Positions 24,845 to 34,773 of a stretch of 64,000 nt of DNA are shown here, in pieces. The notes under the pieces are model-generated. The model had not been told where the DNA came from. It saw only the letters and a list, made by a program, of their open reading frames with translations, and ran no database searches. Each line of letters begins with the position of its first letter. Within the stretch, counting starts at the first letter, position 1. The stretch is from Bacillus alkalisoli (GTDB taxonomy: Bacteria; Bacillota; Bacilli; Bacillales; Bacillaceae_I), in NCBI RefSeq assembly GCF_002797415.1, contig NZ_KZ454944.1, forward strand, positions 1,444,665 through 1,508,664, given 5' to 3'. Position numbers and translations under genes: made by a program.

Positions 24845-25948
24845 GTGTCTGAATTAAGCAGAACACCTTTATTTGAAGTGTACAAAGATTATGGTGCGAA
24901 AACGATTGATTTCGGTGGCTGGGACTTGCCAGTACAATTCTCAAGTATTAAAGAGGAACACGAAGCAGTTCGTACTAAAGCTGGATTATTTGATGTTTCA
25001 CACATGGGCGAAATTACAGTAAAAGGTCCAGAAAGCCTTCCTTATTTACAAAAAATGATGACAAATGACGTATCCACGTTAAAAGATGGCTCTGCACAAT
25101 ACACAGCAATGTGCTACCCAGATGGTGGAACAGTGGATGATCTTTTAGTATATAAAAAACAAGACAATGATTACTTATTAGTGGTGAACGCAGCTAACAT
25201 TGAAAAAGACTATGCATGGTTAAAAGAAAACGTAACAGAAGATGTAGAGGTGATAAACATCTCTAATGACGTAGCTCAACTTGCTCTTCAAGGCCCACTT
25301 GCAGAAGAAACATTACAAAAATTAACTTCAACAGACCTTTCATCGATTAAATTTTTTAAATTTATCGATAATGTAGAAGTTGCAGGGTTGAATACATTAG
25401 TTTCACGTACGGGTTATACAGGGGAAGATGGATTTGAAATCTATTGCCAACCGGAAGATGCTGCAAAGCTTTGGGTAGCCATTTTAGATGCTGGGAAAGA
25501 CATAGGCGTCCTACCCATCGGACTTGGTGCGCGTGATACACTTCGTTTTGAAGCGAAACTAGCATTATATGGCCAAGAATTATCAAAAGATATTACACCT
25601 ATTGAAGCAGGAATTGGCTTTGCGGTGAAAACGAATAAAGAAGAAGACTTTATTGGAAAAGAAGTACTAAAAGACCAAAAAGAAAACGGAGCACCTCGTA
25701 AACTAGTTGGAATTGAAATGATCGATAAAGGAATTCCGCGTTACGGGTATGAAGTTTTTGTTGGAGACGAAAAAGTTGGGGAAGTTACAACTGGTACGCA
25801 ATCACCAACATTAAAGAAAAATGTAGGGCTTGTACTAATCAAATCTGAGTTTACAGCTGTTGACACGGAAGTAGAAGTACAAATTCGTCAAAAACGTTTA
25901 AAAGCAAAAGTTGTCGCAACACCATTTTATAAGCGTCCTAAAAACTAA
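24845..25948 (+). CDS. gcvT: Aminomethyltransferase, glycine cleavage T protein
   Basis: A 367-residue T protein that moves the aminomethyl carbon from lipoylated H protein to tetrahydrofolate, giving 5,10-methylene-THF and ammonia. It has [22 protein letters not shown] (catalytic-site region), the folate-binding [14 protein letters not shown], and [18 protein letters not shown], all diagnostic of GcvT. The start is GTG behind GGGAGG. First gene of gcvT-gcvPA-gcvPB under the glycine riboswitch. The H protein gene is not in the window. Confidence 0.97.
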   Translation: MSELSRTPLFEVYKDYGAKTIDFGGWDLPVQFSSIKEEHEAVRTKAGLFDVSHMGEITVKGPESLPYLQKMMTNDVSTLKDGSAQYTAMCYPDGGTVDDLLVYKKQDNDYLLVVNAANIEKDYAWLKENVTEDVEVINISNDVAQLALQGPLAEETLQKLTSTDLSSIKFFKFIDNVEVAGLNTLVSRTGYTGEDGFEIYCQPEDAAKLWVAILDAGKDIGVLPIGLGARDTLRFEAKLALYGQELSKDITPIEAGIGFAVKTNKEEDFIGKEVLKDQKENGAPRKLVGIEMIDKGIPRYGYEVFVGDEKVGEVTTGTQSPTLKKNVGLVLIKSEFTAVDTEVEVQIRQKRLKAKVVATPFYKRPKN

Positions 25949-25963
25949 AGGGGGAAATACACC

Positions 25964-27310
25964 ATGAAACATCGTTATTTACCGATGACGGAAAAAGATA
26001 TGCAAGAAATGCTAGATACAATTGGTGTTTCTAACGTTAATGAACTTTTTGCAGACATTCCAGAGAAAGTTCGCTTTGAAGGACCATACAACATTAAGGA
26101 AGCAAAATCAGAATCAGAACTAATGAAAGAATTAGCTGACTTAGCTAGCCAAAATAAAAACTTAAAAGAGTATGCATCATTCTTAGGTGCAGGAGTTTAC
26201 GACCACTATATGCCTGTTATCGTAGACCATGTTATTTCTCGTTCTGAGTTTTATACAGCTTACACTCCATACCAACCAGAAATTTCTCAAGGAGAGCTTC
26301 AAGCAATCTTTGAATTCCAAACAATGATTTGTGAATTAACAGGAATGGACGTTGCAAACTCATCTATGTATGATGGTCCAACTTCTTTAGCAGAAGCAGC
26401 AATGCTTTCTTGTGGACATACAAAGAAAAAGAAAGTGCTAATTTCTAGCGCTGTTCACCCTGAAGCAAAAGACGTTGTAAAATCTTATGCAAAAGGTCAA
26501 TACATCGAAGTGGTAGAAGTACCTGCTACAAATGGTGTGACAGACTTAGAAGCTTTAAAAGAATTAATGAGTGATGAAGTTGGAGCAGTTTTAGTACAGT
26601 ATCCTAACTTCTTTGGTCAAATTGAATCGTTAAAAGATATTGAGCAAATCGTTCATGAAACGAAGGCGATGTTTGTTGTTTCTTCTAATCCAATGTCTCT
26701 GGGTGCTTTAACACCTCCAGGAAAACTAGGTGCTGACATTGTTGTAGGAGATGCGCAACCATTTGGTATTCCAACTCAATTCGGTGGACCGCATTGCGGT
26801 TATTTTGCCGTAACTACAAAATTAATGAGAAAAGTTCCAGGTCGTCTAGTGGGACAAACTATAGATGAACAAGGTCGTCGTGGGTTTGTATTAACACTTC
26901 AAGCACGTGAGCAACATATTCGTCGCGATAAAGCTACTTCAAACATCTGTTCAAACCAAGCTCTTAATGCGTTAGCTGCATCTGTTGCGATGACAGCGTT
27001 AGGTAAAAAAGGTGTAAAAGAAATGGCGATTCGTAATATCCAAAAAGCTCAATATGCAAAAACAGCGATGGAGCAAAATGGATTAGAAGTTGTCTTTACA
27101 GGACCATTCTTCAATGAGTTCGTTGTAAAGTTAAACCGCCCTGTTCAAGAAGTAAACGAAGGTTTATTAAATAAAGGTATTATCGGAGGGTATGATTTAG
27201 GTCAAACTTTCCCTGAATTAGAACAACATATGTTAATTGCCGTAACAGAATTACGCACAAAAGAGGAAATCGACACACTTGCGAAAGAATTGGGGGATGG
27301 CAATGAATAA
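25964..27310 (+). CDS. gcvPA: Glycine dehydrogenase subunit 1 (P protein, N-terminal half)
   Basis: A 448-residue subunit of the split two-chain P protein, which decarboxylates glycine and passes the aminomethyl group to the H protein. It has [57 protein letters not shown] and [20 protein letters not shown], conserved in GcvPA. It lies 15 bases after gcvT with AAAGGGGG ahead of the ATG. Forms the enzyme together with GcvPB. Confidence 0.97.
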   Translation: MKHRYLPMTEKDMQEMLDTIGVSNVNELFADIPEKVRFEGPYNIKEAKSESELMKELADLASQNKNLKEYASFLGAGVYDHYMPVIVDHVISRSEFYTAYTPYQPEISQGELQAIFEFQTMICELTGMDVANSSMYDGPTSLAEAAMLSCGHTKKKKVLISSAVHPEAKDVVKSYAKGQYIEVVEVPATNGVTDLEALKELMSDEVGAVLVQYPNFFGQIESLKDIEQIVHETKAMFVVSSNPMSLGALTPPGKLGADIVVGDAQPFGIPTQFGGPHCGYFAVTTKLMRKVPGRLVGQTIDEQGRRGFVLTLQAREQHIRRDKATSNICSNQALNALAASVAMTALGKKGVKEMAIRNIQKAQYAKTAMEQNGLEVVFTGPFFNEFVVKLNRPVQEVNEGLLNKGIIGGYDLGQTFPELEQHMLIAVTELRTKEEIDTLAKELGDGNE

Positions 27311-28769
27311 GCAACAAGATCAACCGTTAATTTTTGAACTTACTAGAGAAGGCCGCATTGGTTACAGCTTGCCTGAAAACGATGTACCTGAAATTTCGTT
27401 AAATGACGTTATTCCAAACGACTATATCCGCATGGAAGAGCCAAACTTACCAGAAGTTTCTGAGCTAGATATTATGCGTCATTACACTGCATTATCTAAC
27501 AGAAACCATGGTGTAGATTCTGGATTCTATCCACTTGGATCTTGTACGATGAAATACAATCCGAAAATTAATGAAAATGTTGCTCGTTTTGCTGGTTTCT
27601 CTCACATTCACCCGCTTCAACATGAAAGCACAGTTCAAGGTGCACTAGGGTTAATGTATGATTTACAAGAGCATTTAAAAGAAATTACTGGTATGGATGA
27701 AGTAACACTTCAACCTGCAGCAGGTGCTCATGGTGAGTGGACTGGATTAATGATGATCCGTGCTTATCATGAAATGAATGGTGAAACGAACCGTACGAAA
27801 GTAATCGTACCGGATTCTGCTCACGGAACAAATCCAGCATCTGCAACAGTAGCTGGTCTTGAAACAATTACTGTTAAATCGAACGAACATGGATTAGTAG
27901 ACTTAGATGACTTACGTCGTGTAGTTGGTCCTGATACTGCAGCATTAATGTTAACAAACCCGAACACACTTGGTCTTTTTGAAGAAAACATTCTTGAAAT
28001 GGCTGAGATAGTACACGGTGTTGGTGGTAAGCTTTACTATGATGGAGCAAACTTAAACGCAGTTATGAGTAAAGCACGCCCTGGCGACATGGGCTTTGAC
28101 GTTGTTCACTTAAACTTACACAAAACATTTACTGGTCCTCACGGAGGCGGTGGCCCAGGTTCTGGTCCTGTAGGGGTTAAGGCTGACTTAATTCCATTCT
28201 TACCTAAGCCATTAGTAGTGAAGAAAGATGACAGCACATTCGGTTTTGATTACGACCGTCCACAATCTATTGGACGTGTAAAACCATACTACGGAAACTT
28301 TGGAATCAACGTTCGTGCATACACATATATCCGTTCAATGGGTCCTGATGGACTAAAAGCGGTAACAGAATATGCTGTATTAAATGCAAACTACATGATG
28401 CGTCGTTTAGCAGAGCACTATGACTTACCATTCGACCGTCATTGTAAGCATGAGTTCGTTCTTTCAGGAAAGCGTCAAAAGAAACTTGGTGTACGTACAC
28501 TTGATATTGCAAAACGTCTGCTTGACTTTGGTTACCATCCGCCAACAATCTATTTCCCATTAAATGTGGAAGAGTGTATCATGATTGAGCCAACGGAAAC
28601 AGAATCAAAAGAAACGTTAGATGAGTTCATCGATGCAATGATTCAAATTGCTAAAGAAGCAGAAACAAACCCAGAAGTTGTTCAAGAGGCACCACATACA
28701 ACTGTTGTAGGTCGTCTTGATGAAACACTTGCAGCACGTAAGCCTATATTAAGATACCAAAAAGCATAA
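27303..28769 (+). CDS. gcvPB: Glycine dehydrogenase subunit 2 (P protein, C-terminal half)
   Basis: A 488-residue PLP-bearing half of the P protein. The PLP lysine lies in [20 protein letters not shown] (about residue 275). It also has [14 protein letters not shown] and [15 protein letters not shown] 27303 is chosen, with GGGG 6 bases upstream; it overlaps the end of gcvPA by 8 bases, which suggests coupled translation of the two subunits. A strong terminator closes the operon. Confidence 0.97.
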   Translation: MNKQQDQPLIFELTREGRIGYSLPENDVPEISLNDVIPNDYIRMEEPNLPEVSELDIMRHYTALSNRNHGVDSGFYPLGSCTMKYNPKINENVARFAGFSHIHPLQHESTVQGALGLMYDLQEHLKEITGMDEVTLQPAAGAHGEWTGLMMIRAYHEMNGETNRTKVIVPDSAHGTNPASATVAGLETITVKSNEHGLVDLDDLRRVVGPDTAALMLTNPNTLGLFEENILEMAEIVHGVGGKLYYDGANLNAVMSKARPGDMGFDVVHLNLHKTFTGPHGGGGPGSGPVGVKADLIPFLPKPLVVKKDDSTFGFDYDRPQSIGRVKPYYGNFGINVRAYTYIRSMGPDGLKAVTEYAVLNANYMMRRLAEHYDLPFDRHCKHEFVLSGKRQKKLGVRTLDIAKRLLDFGYHPPTIYFPLNVEECIMIEPTETESKETLDEFIDAMIQIAKEAETNPEVVQEAPHTTVVGRLDETLAARKPILRYQKA

Positions 28770-28776
28770 CTTTTTT

Positions 28777-28808
28777 AAAGGAGGCCACTTCATGTTGGCC
28801 TCCTTTTT
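28777..28808 (+). terminator. Terminator of the gcv operon
   Basis: AAAGGAGGCCA pairs perfectly with TGGCCTCCTTT, 8-base loop, then T residues. Confidence 0.92.
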
Positions 28809-28841
28809 GGCATATGTTAAAAGGAAAGGGGCGATTGTAAT

Positions 28842-29339
28842 ATGTTTCTTGAAACGGAGCAGGCTAGAGAATGTTTACTGAATTTGTTAGAACCCTTAGA
28901 TGATTATGACTTCCAGCTAAAAGTAGATGGTGGTTGGACAATCGGAGAGATTGTAGAACACCTCTATTTAATTGAGAAGAGAATTGTACAAAGTATGAAG
29001 AATGCAGTGGTGTACCAATTAGTAACATCAAACAGAGAAGTTCACTTGAAAGATATCTTGAAAAATCGAACTAGAAAAGTAGATGCACCAACATACCTTA
29101 AACCGTCTGGTGCCGACTTTACAAAAAAAGAATTGCTTTCATTACTAGAAAATTCTCGTGATGAACTAAAAGAATTCCTTGATAATACGGATATGAAAGA
29201 GTTATGTTTGTATGGGTTTACTCATCGGTGGATTGGAGATTTAACATGTAAACAATGGGTGGAACTGATAGGCTACCATGAACTCCGACATATTTCGCAA
29301 ATGGGAGATATTTTATCTACTCCTATCATAGACGATTAG
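28842..29339 (+). CDS. DinB-like four-helix protein
   Basis: A 165-residue protein with the pattern of the DinB/YfiT-like metalloenzyme superfamily: WTIGEIVEHLYLIEKR near residue 31-46 (first His), and a C-terminal IGYHELRHISQM (His pair near 148-152), with tryptophan-rich GFTHRWIGDLT between. Members bind a divalent metal with three histidines; several are thiol-dependent S-transferases. The substrate here is unknown. AAAGGGG precedes the ATG. Confidence 0.75.
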   Translation: MFLETEQARECLLNLLEPLDDYDFQLKVDGGWTIGEIVEHLYLIEKRIVQSMKNAVVYQLVTSNREVHLKDILKNRTRKVDAPTYLKPSGADFTKKELLSLLENSRDELKEFLDNTDMKELCLYGFTHRWIGDLTCKQWVELIGYHELRHISQMGDILSTPIIDD

Positions 29340-29364
29340 TGTGTTAATTGCTTTGTTTATATTT

Positions 29365-29564
29365 ATTAACTTGGCTCTGTTAAAGGTTGGTGTTGATTTT
29401 TGATACCTATCTAGCAGTTGATTTCCGCGCAAGTAGTAGACTCCTGCGGGAGTAGCGTTGGTCTGGAGACCCCACAGGCGAAGTCGAGGAGGCTCCAGCC
29501 ACGCCCGCGGAAAGCGGAGACTTGCGCGGAAATCAACAGCGGTCTTTAACAGAGCCATTAACTT
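29365..29564. mobile_element. Repeat family B, copy 2: MITE-like element with 8-bp target duplication
   Basis: The element spans 29373-29556. Its ends GGCTCTGTTAAAG and CTTTAACAGAGCC are perfect 13-bp inverted repeats. It is flanked directly by ATTAACTT on both sides (29365-29372 and 29557-29564), an 8-bp target-site duplication. Inside are GACTCCTGCGGGAGTAGCG, GGAGACCCCACAGGCGAAG and CGCGGAAAGCGGAGACTTGC. It codes for no protein. The rest of the 29340-29715 gap holds nothing firm apart from a small hairpin (GTACACGCC/GGTGTGTAC). Confidence 0.88.
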
Positions 29565-29715
29565 AAATAAATAGTACACGCCGTTAATAGGTGTGTACTT
29601 TTTTGAAATTTTAATAGGCATACAAATTTATTGGTTTAAAAAATAAAACAAGACAGTTAAATAAAGGAAATTAGTGGGCATATAAAGAATAGGATAGTTA
29701 TAAGGAGGCGATGTT

Positions 29716-29901
29716 ATGTTATGGCTATATGTCTTACTTTTTGTCGTAGCGCTTTTAGTATTTGGTTATGTTTTAGATAGGAAAACGGATCGTTATAAAT
29801 CTATCAATGATAAAAAAGCAAAAGAAGGATTGGAAACAATTAAAGACGATGTACAAAAACAAAATCCGCCAAATAGTAATAAGGAAAATCATTGGTTGTA
29901 A
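29716..29901 (+). CDS. Small single-pass membrane protein
   Basis: A 61-residue protein: one N-terminal helix (LWLYVLLFVVALLVFGYVL, residues 2-20) and a charged tail (DRKTDRYKSINDKKAKEG...). AAGGAGG lies 7 bases before the ATG, a strong signal that it is expressed. The lipoprotein gene follows 34 bases later, so they may be co-transcribed. No family recognised. Confidence 0.72.
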   Translation: MLWLYVLLFVVALLVFGYVLDRKTDRYKSINDKKAKEGLETIKDDVQKQNPPNSNKENHWL

Positions 29902-29935
29902 AAAAAAATTATTGATTAGTTGGGAGAAATTAACG

Positions 29936-30316
29936 GTGAAAAGAGTGTCATCTTTTATCTTGTTTATTTTTATTTTGAGTGCTTGCGGTCAGCAAGGGGA
30001 GAGTAATAATAGCATTAACACTAGTTATATAAACAAACAAGAAGGAATTATTGCAGAAATACAGGAGAATCAAAATAATAGGAAACAGATATTAGTTATT
30101 CCTAATACTGATTTTGAAGATATTTCAAATAAAACCCCTAATGAGTTAGTCAAGATAGCTCAAGAAAAAGACGGAGCCTATTATTCGATTGCGCCAGGTA
30201 AGTACGAAGAATTAGAATTAGGCACAAAGGTTATTGTGTATTGGGATGGGGATCAAAATGATACAGAACCACCACAACGTGGCGCAGATAAGATAGAAGT
30301 GATTACTAATAAGTAA
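29936..30316 (+). CDS. Lipoprotein, DUF3221-like
   Basis: A 126-residue exported lipoprotein. The GTG start at 29936 follows GGGAGA by about 10 bases and gives a classic signal peptide (KRVSSFILFIFILSAC, lipobox LSAC). The mature part has GIIAEIQE, ILVIPN, a YYSIAPGKYEEL segment and GTKVIVYWDG, the pattern of small OB-like DUF3221 domains found in Bacillus lipoproteins. The function is unknown. Confidence 0.75.
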   Translation: MKRVSSFILFIFILSACGQQGESNNSINTSYINKQEGIIAEIQENQNNRKQILVIPNTDFEDISNKTPNELVKIAQEKDGAYYSIAPGKYEELELGTKVIVYWDGDQNDTEPPQRGADKIEVITNK

Positions 30317-30371
30317 CTTGAAAAGTAAGATTAGGTGGCTTAGGAAGTTAGGTAGAAAATTAGTGTAAATA

Positions 30372-30412
30372 TAAAAAACAACCCTTCTATTTTATATAGA
30401 AGGGTATTGTTA
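30372..30412. terminator. Bidirectional terminator before yqhL end
   Basis: AACAACCCTTCTAT pairs with ATAGAAGGGTATTGTT with one bulge. A run of A lies on the left, so it works best for yqhL on the minus strand. Confidence 0.8.
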
Positions 30413-30796
30413 TTAGTTTTTTGCTTTAATTTTCCCGCCCCATTTTTTGAAGCCGCCTTTTAATTGATACAAGTTTTTGTATCCTTTACGACGTAAAAGG
30501 TGTGCAGCTCGTCCACTACGCATAGTGTTTTGGCAGTATAAATAAACCGGTTGGTCAGGACGAATTTCTTTCATTCTCATTTTAAATTGAGAAACAGGTA
30601 TGTTTCTTGCACCAAGAATATGCCCGCCATCAAATTCTTTTGGCTCACGAACATCAATTAACTGAGCTTTTCGGTATCCAGCACGAAATTCTTCTTCTGA
30701 TAAGGAAGTAATAATTTTACGCTGATACAAAACAGTAACGATAGAATAAATAATAATTGCTGCAGTAATCCCTAGTAATACATATAATAAAGTCAA
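30413..30796 (-). CDS. yqhL: Membrane-anchored rhodanese YqhL
   Basis: A 127-residue protein with one N-terminal membrane helix (about residues 1-22) and a rhodanese domain. IDVREPKEFDGGHILGA is near residue 45 and the catalytic loop YCQNTMRSGRA near 85-95 has the active Cys. TTG 30796 follows AGAGGGG by 8 bases; a GTG at 30805 is possible. Rhodaneses move sulfane sulfur; the acceptor is unknown. Divergent from lipM, as in B. subtilis. Confidence 0.88.
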   Translation of the reverse strand: MTLLYVLLGITAAIIIYSIVTVLYQRKIITSLSEEEFRAGYRKAQLIDVREPKEFDGGHILGARNIPVSQFKMRMKEIRPDQPVYLYCQNTMRSGRAAHLLRRKGYKNLYQLKGGFKKWGGKIKAKN

Positions 30797-31004
30797 TCCA
30801 TTCACCCCTCTTTTTCTTTCTCTAAATAGTATTATATAAAACCAAACAAAAAAAGTCATCCTTATTTACCTCTAATGTTCTTTTTAAACAAATTTTGAAT
30901 TTAATTATATTAATGTTTTGTAAAAACAAAACAGATTTGCTAGACTAAATTACGAAATAGAACTAAAAAATAAAACCTTGATAAAAGAAAAAAGAGGTAA
31001 CTAC

Positions 31005-31841
31005 ATGCAGAAAGAAACTTGGCGTTTTATAGATTCAGGAGAAAAATCCCCTTATTTTAATATGGCATTAGATGAAGCGTTATTAGACTGGCATAGTGAA
31101 GGTAGGATTCCACCTACTATTAGGTTTTATGGCTGGAATCCCCCAACATTATCTATTGGCTATTTTCAAAAAGTCGAAAAAGAAGTTAATATGGATGCAG
31201 TTAGGGAGAGTAATCTAGGTTTTGTTCGCAGACCTACTGGTGGTAGAGGTGTGTTACACGATAAAGAGTTAACGTATAGTGTTATCGTATCAGAAGAACA
31301 TCCAGATATGCCACATACTGTAACAGAAGCTTATCGTGTTATTTCAGAAGGTATATTAGAAGGGTTTAAATCTTTAGGATTAGATGCTTATTTTGCAATA
31401 CCACGTACAGAAGAAGAAAAACAAGGCTTAAAAGATCCACGTTCAGCAGTTTGTTTTGACGCTCCTTCTTGGTATGAGTTAGTAGTAGAAGGAAGAAAGG
31501 TAGCGGGAAGCGCGCAAACACGTCAAAAAGGTGTTATTTTACAACACGGTTCTATCCTACTAGATATAGATGAAGATCTACTCTTCAGCCTGTTCAACTA
31601 TCCGAGTGAACGAGTAAAAGAACGTATGCAAAAGAACTTCAAAAACAAAGCAGTTGCTGTTAATGCTTTACGTGACAAACCAGTTACGGTAGAAGAAGCA
31701 AAAGGAGCGTTCAAAAAAGGATTTGAAAAAGGACTTAACATTCATTTAGAGCCATACGAGTTAACAGAAGAAGAGAGAGCATATGTAGATAAAATAGTAA
31801 GAGAAAAATATGCCACAGACGACTGGAATTATAAAAGGTAA
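31005..31841 (+). CDS. lipM: Octanoyl-[acyl carrier protein]:protein octanoyltransferase LipM
   Basis: A 278-residue acyltransferase of the biotin/lipoate ligase fold. It moves octanoyl from ACP to the GcvH protein, the first step of lipoate synthesis. The catalytic cysteine is C150 in SAVCFDAPS and the conserved lysine is in GRKVAGSAQ near 163; [17 protein letters not shown] is near 75-91. Start 31005 follows AGAGGT by 6 bases. Functionally linked to the gcv operon, which needs lipoylated H protein. Confidence 0.95.
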   Translation: MQKETWRFIDSGEKSPYFNMALDEALLDWHSEGRIPPTIRFYGWNPPTLSIGYFQKVEKEVNMDAVRESNLGFVRRPTGGRGVLHDKELTYSVIVSEEHPDMPHTVTEAYRVISEGILEGFKSLGLDAYFAIPRTEEEKQGLKDPRSAVCFDAPSWYELVVEGRKVAGSAQTRQKGVILQHGSILLDIDEDLLFSLFNYPSERVKERMQKNFKNKAVAVNALRDKPVTVEEAKGAFKKGFEKGLNIHLEPYELTEEERAYVDKIVREKYATDDWNYKR

Positions 31842-31863
31842 CGGTAAATCCGTTGCCTTTTTT
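31835..31863 (+). terminator. Terminator at the end of lipM
   Basis: GGTAACGG and CCGTTGCC form a short stem overlapping the stop codon, followed by TTTTTTT. The following stretch to about 32095 is AT-rich and I see nothing firm in it. Confidence 0.78.
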
Positions 31864-32121
31864 CTATATATAGATATGTGAGTTTCAAGAACTACTATAA
31901 GTGGAAATGTAAAGGGGCATCTAATAAAAAAATATTTTTTTATTTTTTGAAAGGATTTTTGGGAAACGTTTATTTATCAATAGTTGAACCGTCTTTACTT
32001 TTTTTCAAGTAACAAAATCAGCCAAATAATTTAATGAAAAGGCTTTTATCTCTATTTATCTCTTTTTTCCTTCATTTATTACTAGTTTTAACATTTGACA
32101 AAAAAGGAATGACTTGAACGA

Positions 32122-32137
32122 AAACTATATATGGTGT
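32122..32137. promoter_or_regulatory. NrdR-like box 1
   Basis: AAACTATATATGGTGT matches the NrdR consensus ACACWATATATWGTGT at 14 of 16 positions. First of three boxes whose starts are exactly 33 bases apart. Confidence 0.65.
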
Positions 32138-32154
32138 CGTGTCGAAAGAAAAAG

Positions 32155-32170
32155 ATACTATATATTGATT
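32155..32170. promoter_or_regulatory. NrdR-like box 2
   Basis: ATACTATATATTGATT matches the NrdR consensus at about 12-13 of 16 positions and starts 33 bases after box 1. Confidence 0.6.
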
Positions 32171-32187
32171 TATTAGTTGAAATTCTA

Positions 32188-32203
32188 TCACGATATATGG
32201 TAC
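32188..32203. promoter_or_regulatory. NrdR-like box 3
   Basis: TCACGATATATGGTAC keeps the ATATAT core and the flanking C and G of the NrdR consensus and starts 33 bases after box 2. It is the weakest of the three at its outer bases. Confidence 0.45.
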
Positions 32204-32272
32204 CTTAATTTTAGATTAAAACTACCAAATGAAATTCTTGGTAGAGAATAATAGTTTTAAGGAGTTGGGAAG

Positions 32273-33712
32273 ATGGCACTTAGCCTAAGAGAAAAATTAA
32301 AAGCAAATGTTGAAAAATTGAACGCAGACATTAGACTTTTTCCTCAAGTGCATGAAATTACAGAAGCGATGAACATTACTCATAAAGGTGTATCTAGACT
32401 CGTTATGCTAGATCGTTATGCTTTTAAAGATACAGAGAAATTAACATTAACGACTGGCGATTTTGTTGTGCTAACGATTAAAGAGGACCCTAAGTTTCCA
32501 GCTCGAGGTCTTGGATACATTCAAGATATTGACTGGACAACGAAAAAAGCAAAAGTATTAGTAGAAGATGATTACCGTGGCGTGTTATCGAAGCCTGAAG
32601 AAGTGGAAACAGGAGTGGTAGAACGTTCTTTGGATGTAATAGAAAAGCCGTTAGAAATTTTCTACGAGCAGATCGCGTTACGTAATGCAACTGGGTTAGC
32701 CGCTGTGGAGACGACGGAAGAAAAACGAAAAGAGTGGAGGGCTAAATTTTATGATGAACTAGTGAACATGAATTTTGTTCCAGCAGGACGTGTATTGTAC
32801 GGAGCAGGTGCCGGTACCGACGTTACTTTTTTTAATTGTTACGTGATGCCTTATGTTCAAGACTCTCGTGAAGGCATTTCGGAACACCGTAAGCAAGTAA
32901 TGGAAATTATGAGCCGAGGTGGTGGAGTAGGAACGAACGGTTCGACACTACGCCCAAGAAACACACTAGCTCGAGGCGTAAACGGAAAATCATCTGGATC
33001 CGTTTCTTGGTTAGATGATATCGCGAAGCTGACGCATTTAGTTGAGCAAGGTGGTTCGCGCCGCGGAGCTCAGATGATTATGCTTTCGGATTGGCACCCA
33101 GATATAATTGAGTTTATTATTTCTAAAATGCAAAACCCAAGAATTCTTCGTTATTTAATTGAAAATACAAATGATGAAGGAATTAAAAAGGCAGCGGAAG
33201 ATAAGCTAAAGTTCACTCCTTTAACATTACAAGAAGAAGCAATGTATCAAGGGATTGTAAATTATAAACACATTGCTGGTTACGGAGGATTCAGTGAATC
33301 GATTATTAAAGACGCAGAATTGAAGCTGAAAACTGGTGGAACATATTCGGTTCATAACTCTGAATTTTTAACAGGTGCAAACATTTCTGTCTGCTTAACA
33401 AAAGACTTTATGGAAGCAGTAGAAAATGACACAGAATACGAACTTCGTTTCCCAGCAGTAGAAAGCTACTCAAAAGCAGAGATGAAAGTTTACAATACAG
33501 AATGGCAAAAAGTTGGAGACGTACGAGAATGGGAAAAAATCGGCCATAAAGTTCGTACGTACCGTAAGATTCAAGCAAAAGAACTTTGGAACTTAATAAA
33601 CATTTGCGCAACTTACTCTGCGGAACCTGGTATTTTCTTTATAGATAATGCAAACGACATGACAAATGCTCAAAGTTATGGTCAAAAGGTAGTAGCAACG
33701 AATCCGTGTGGT
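32273..33712 (+). CDS. nrdJ: Class II (B12-dependent) ribonucleotide reductase, exon 1
   Basis: Codons 1-480 of an adenosylcobalamin-dependent ribonucleoside reductase that makes deoxynucleotides without oxygen or a second subunit. It has VPAGRVLYGAGAG, the cysteine of FNCYVMP, SRGGGVGTNGSTLRPR and, at its very end, ATNPCG, where C479 is the expected radical cysteine. The frame then meets a stop at 33722 inside an intron; the rest of the protein resumes at 34774. AAGGAGTTGGG precedes the ATG. Upstream lie NrdR-like boxes and a hairpin touching the ribosome binding site. Confidence 0.93.
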
Positions 33713-34773
33713 AAAGTGGCTTGATTTGCCTCACGTTAAAAACTGCGGAATAAAGCGGGAAGGCTGAGATGCTAATCCGAACCGAAGGCTAAGGATAAAA
33801 CTTTAGTCAGGGGCAACGCATAGATAGTGAACCTGCCTAGGCAGAATATAATCTATCCACGAGGCCGCAGCACTACTTATTTTTTTTATATCTACTAAGG
33901 AAGAGGAATAAAATGAATCGAGGATATTCTGGATATTACAAAGAGCATTTTCTAAGAAGTTCCTATGAATTTGCATATGCTAAATATTTAGATTTCTATT
34001 CTTTTTATTGGGATTACGAAGTGGAAATATATGAATTTAATAATAAGAAATATAAACCTGATTTTTTTATCTATGATTCAAATAAACACCTTACAAAAAT
34101 AGTCGAAGTTAAGTCAAACTATAAATGAGTGGATAAACTCAAAAGAAACTACCTTAAATAAAAGCCTTACTGGTAAGAAAAATGGACATTTTGGTATGAA
34201 ACATAATCTAGAAACAAAGATAAAAATAGGCAATCATACTAAAATGCTTTGGGAATCTAACAGTATAGCTAAACAAAGGATGATCATGGGTTTAAAAAGA
34301 TCTGGATTATCCCAAAAAGGTAAAATTAAAGTTGTGAGAACTAAAAGGTATTGTAAAAGGTGTAATCTTGAGTTTGTGACATTAATTTCTTCATCAAAAG
34401 TATATTGTGGTAGAAATTGTTCGGGTAAAGAAGCTATTAGAAACGCCACAGTAGCTTATGTAGCAAATAGAAATCATATTCATGAATGTATTAGGATTCT
34501 TGTAATACAATGGTCTATTACAAATAAGGAAATTGTCTTAAAAACACCTTATAACAAAATAAGAACAAGTCTTAAATCTTTACTTGATGAAATCAAAATA
34601 AGGTATGGTGTTTCTGATATTAGGGTTATTTGTAAGGCTGTATTAGGTGTTGACACTGGTAGAAAAGATTTAATCAGGTTTATGAAAAAAATAAGTAGTG
34701 AAAATATATGCTGAACTAACGGGAACTAAACCGTTAGAACTAGGGGATAAAAAGCCTCTAGGATAACAAACTG
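33713..34773 (+). mobile_element. Group I intron in nrdJ
   Basis: A 1061-base intron between the glycine and glutamate codons of NPCG|EQPL. Exon 1 ends in T and the intron ends in G, as group I splicing requires. The exon end CGTGTGGT pairs with GCCTCACG (33728-33735) as P1, with a U.G pair at the splice site and one mismatch. ATAGAT (33820-33825) pairs with ATCTAT (33851-33856) as a P7 candidate around a CTGC/GCAG hairpin; CTAACGG/CCGTTAG (34716-34737) is a P9-type hairpin. The ORF lies between core and 3' end. Exact subgroup not assigned. Confidence 0.92.
33913..34714 (+). pseudogene. Frameshifted intron homing endonuclease, PD-(D/E)XK type
   Basis: The first frame (33913-34128, 71 codons) starts after GGAAGAGG and has RSSYEFAYAKYLD, YKPDFFIYD and IVEVK: the PD...ExK signature of a nuclease core. 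It stops just after the catalytic lysine. The next frame (+1) continues without a stop from about 34100 to 34714 and holds a GKKNGHFGMKHNLETKIKIG stretch, like the NUMOD3 DNA-binding motifs of homing enzymes, and a CKRC-x14-CGRNC zinc-knuckle motif. One frameshift near 34110-34128 would join them. It is therefore probably decayed, unless there is programmed shifting. Confidence 0.8.

Noticed and set aside
32100-32272. Cobalamin riboswitch before nrdJ
   Set aside because: None of the B12-box or core sequences is present; the region is better explained by NrdR-like boxes and a small hairpin.
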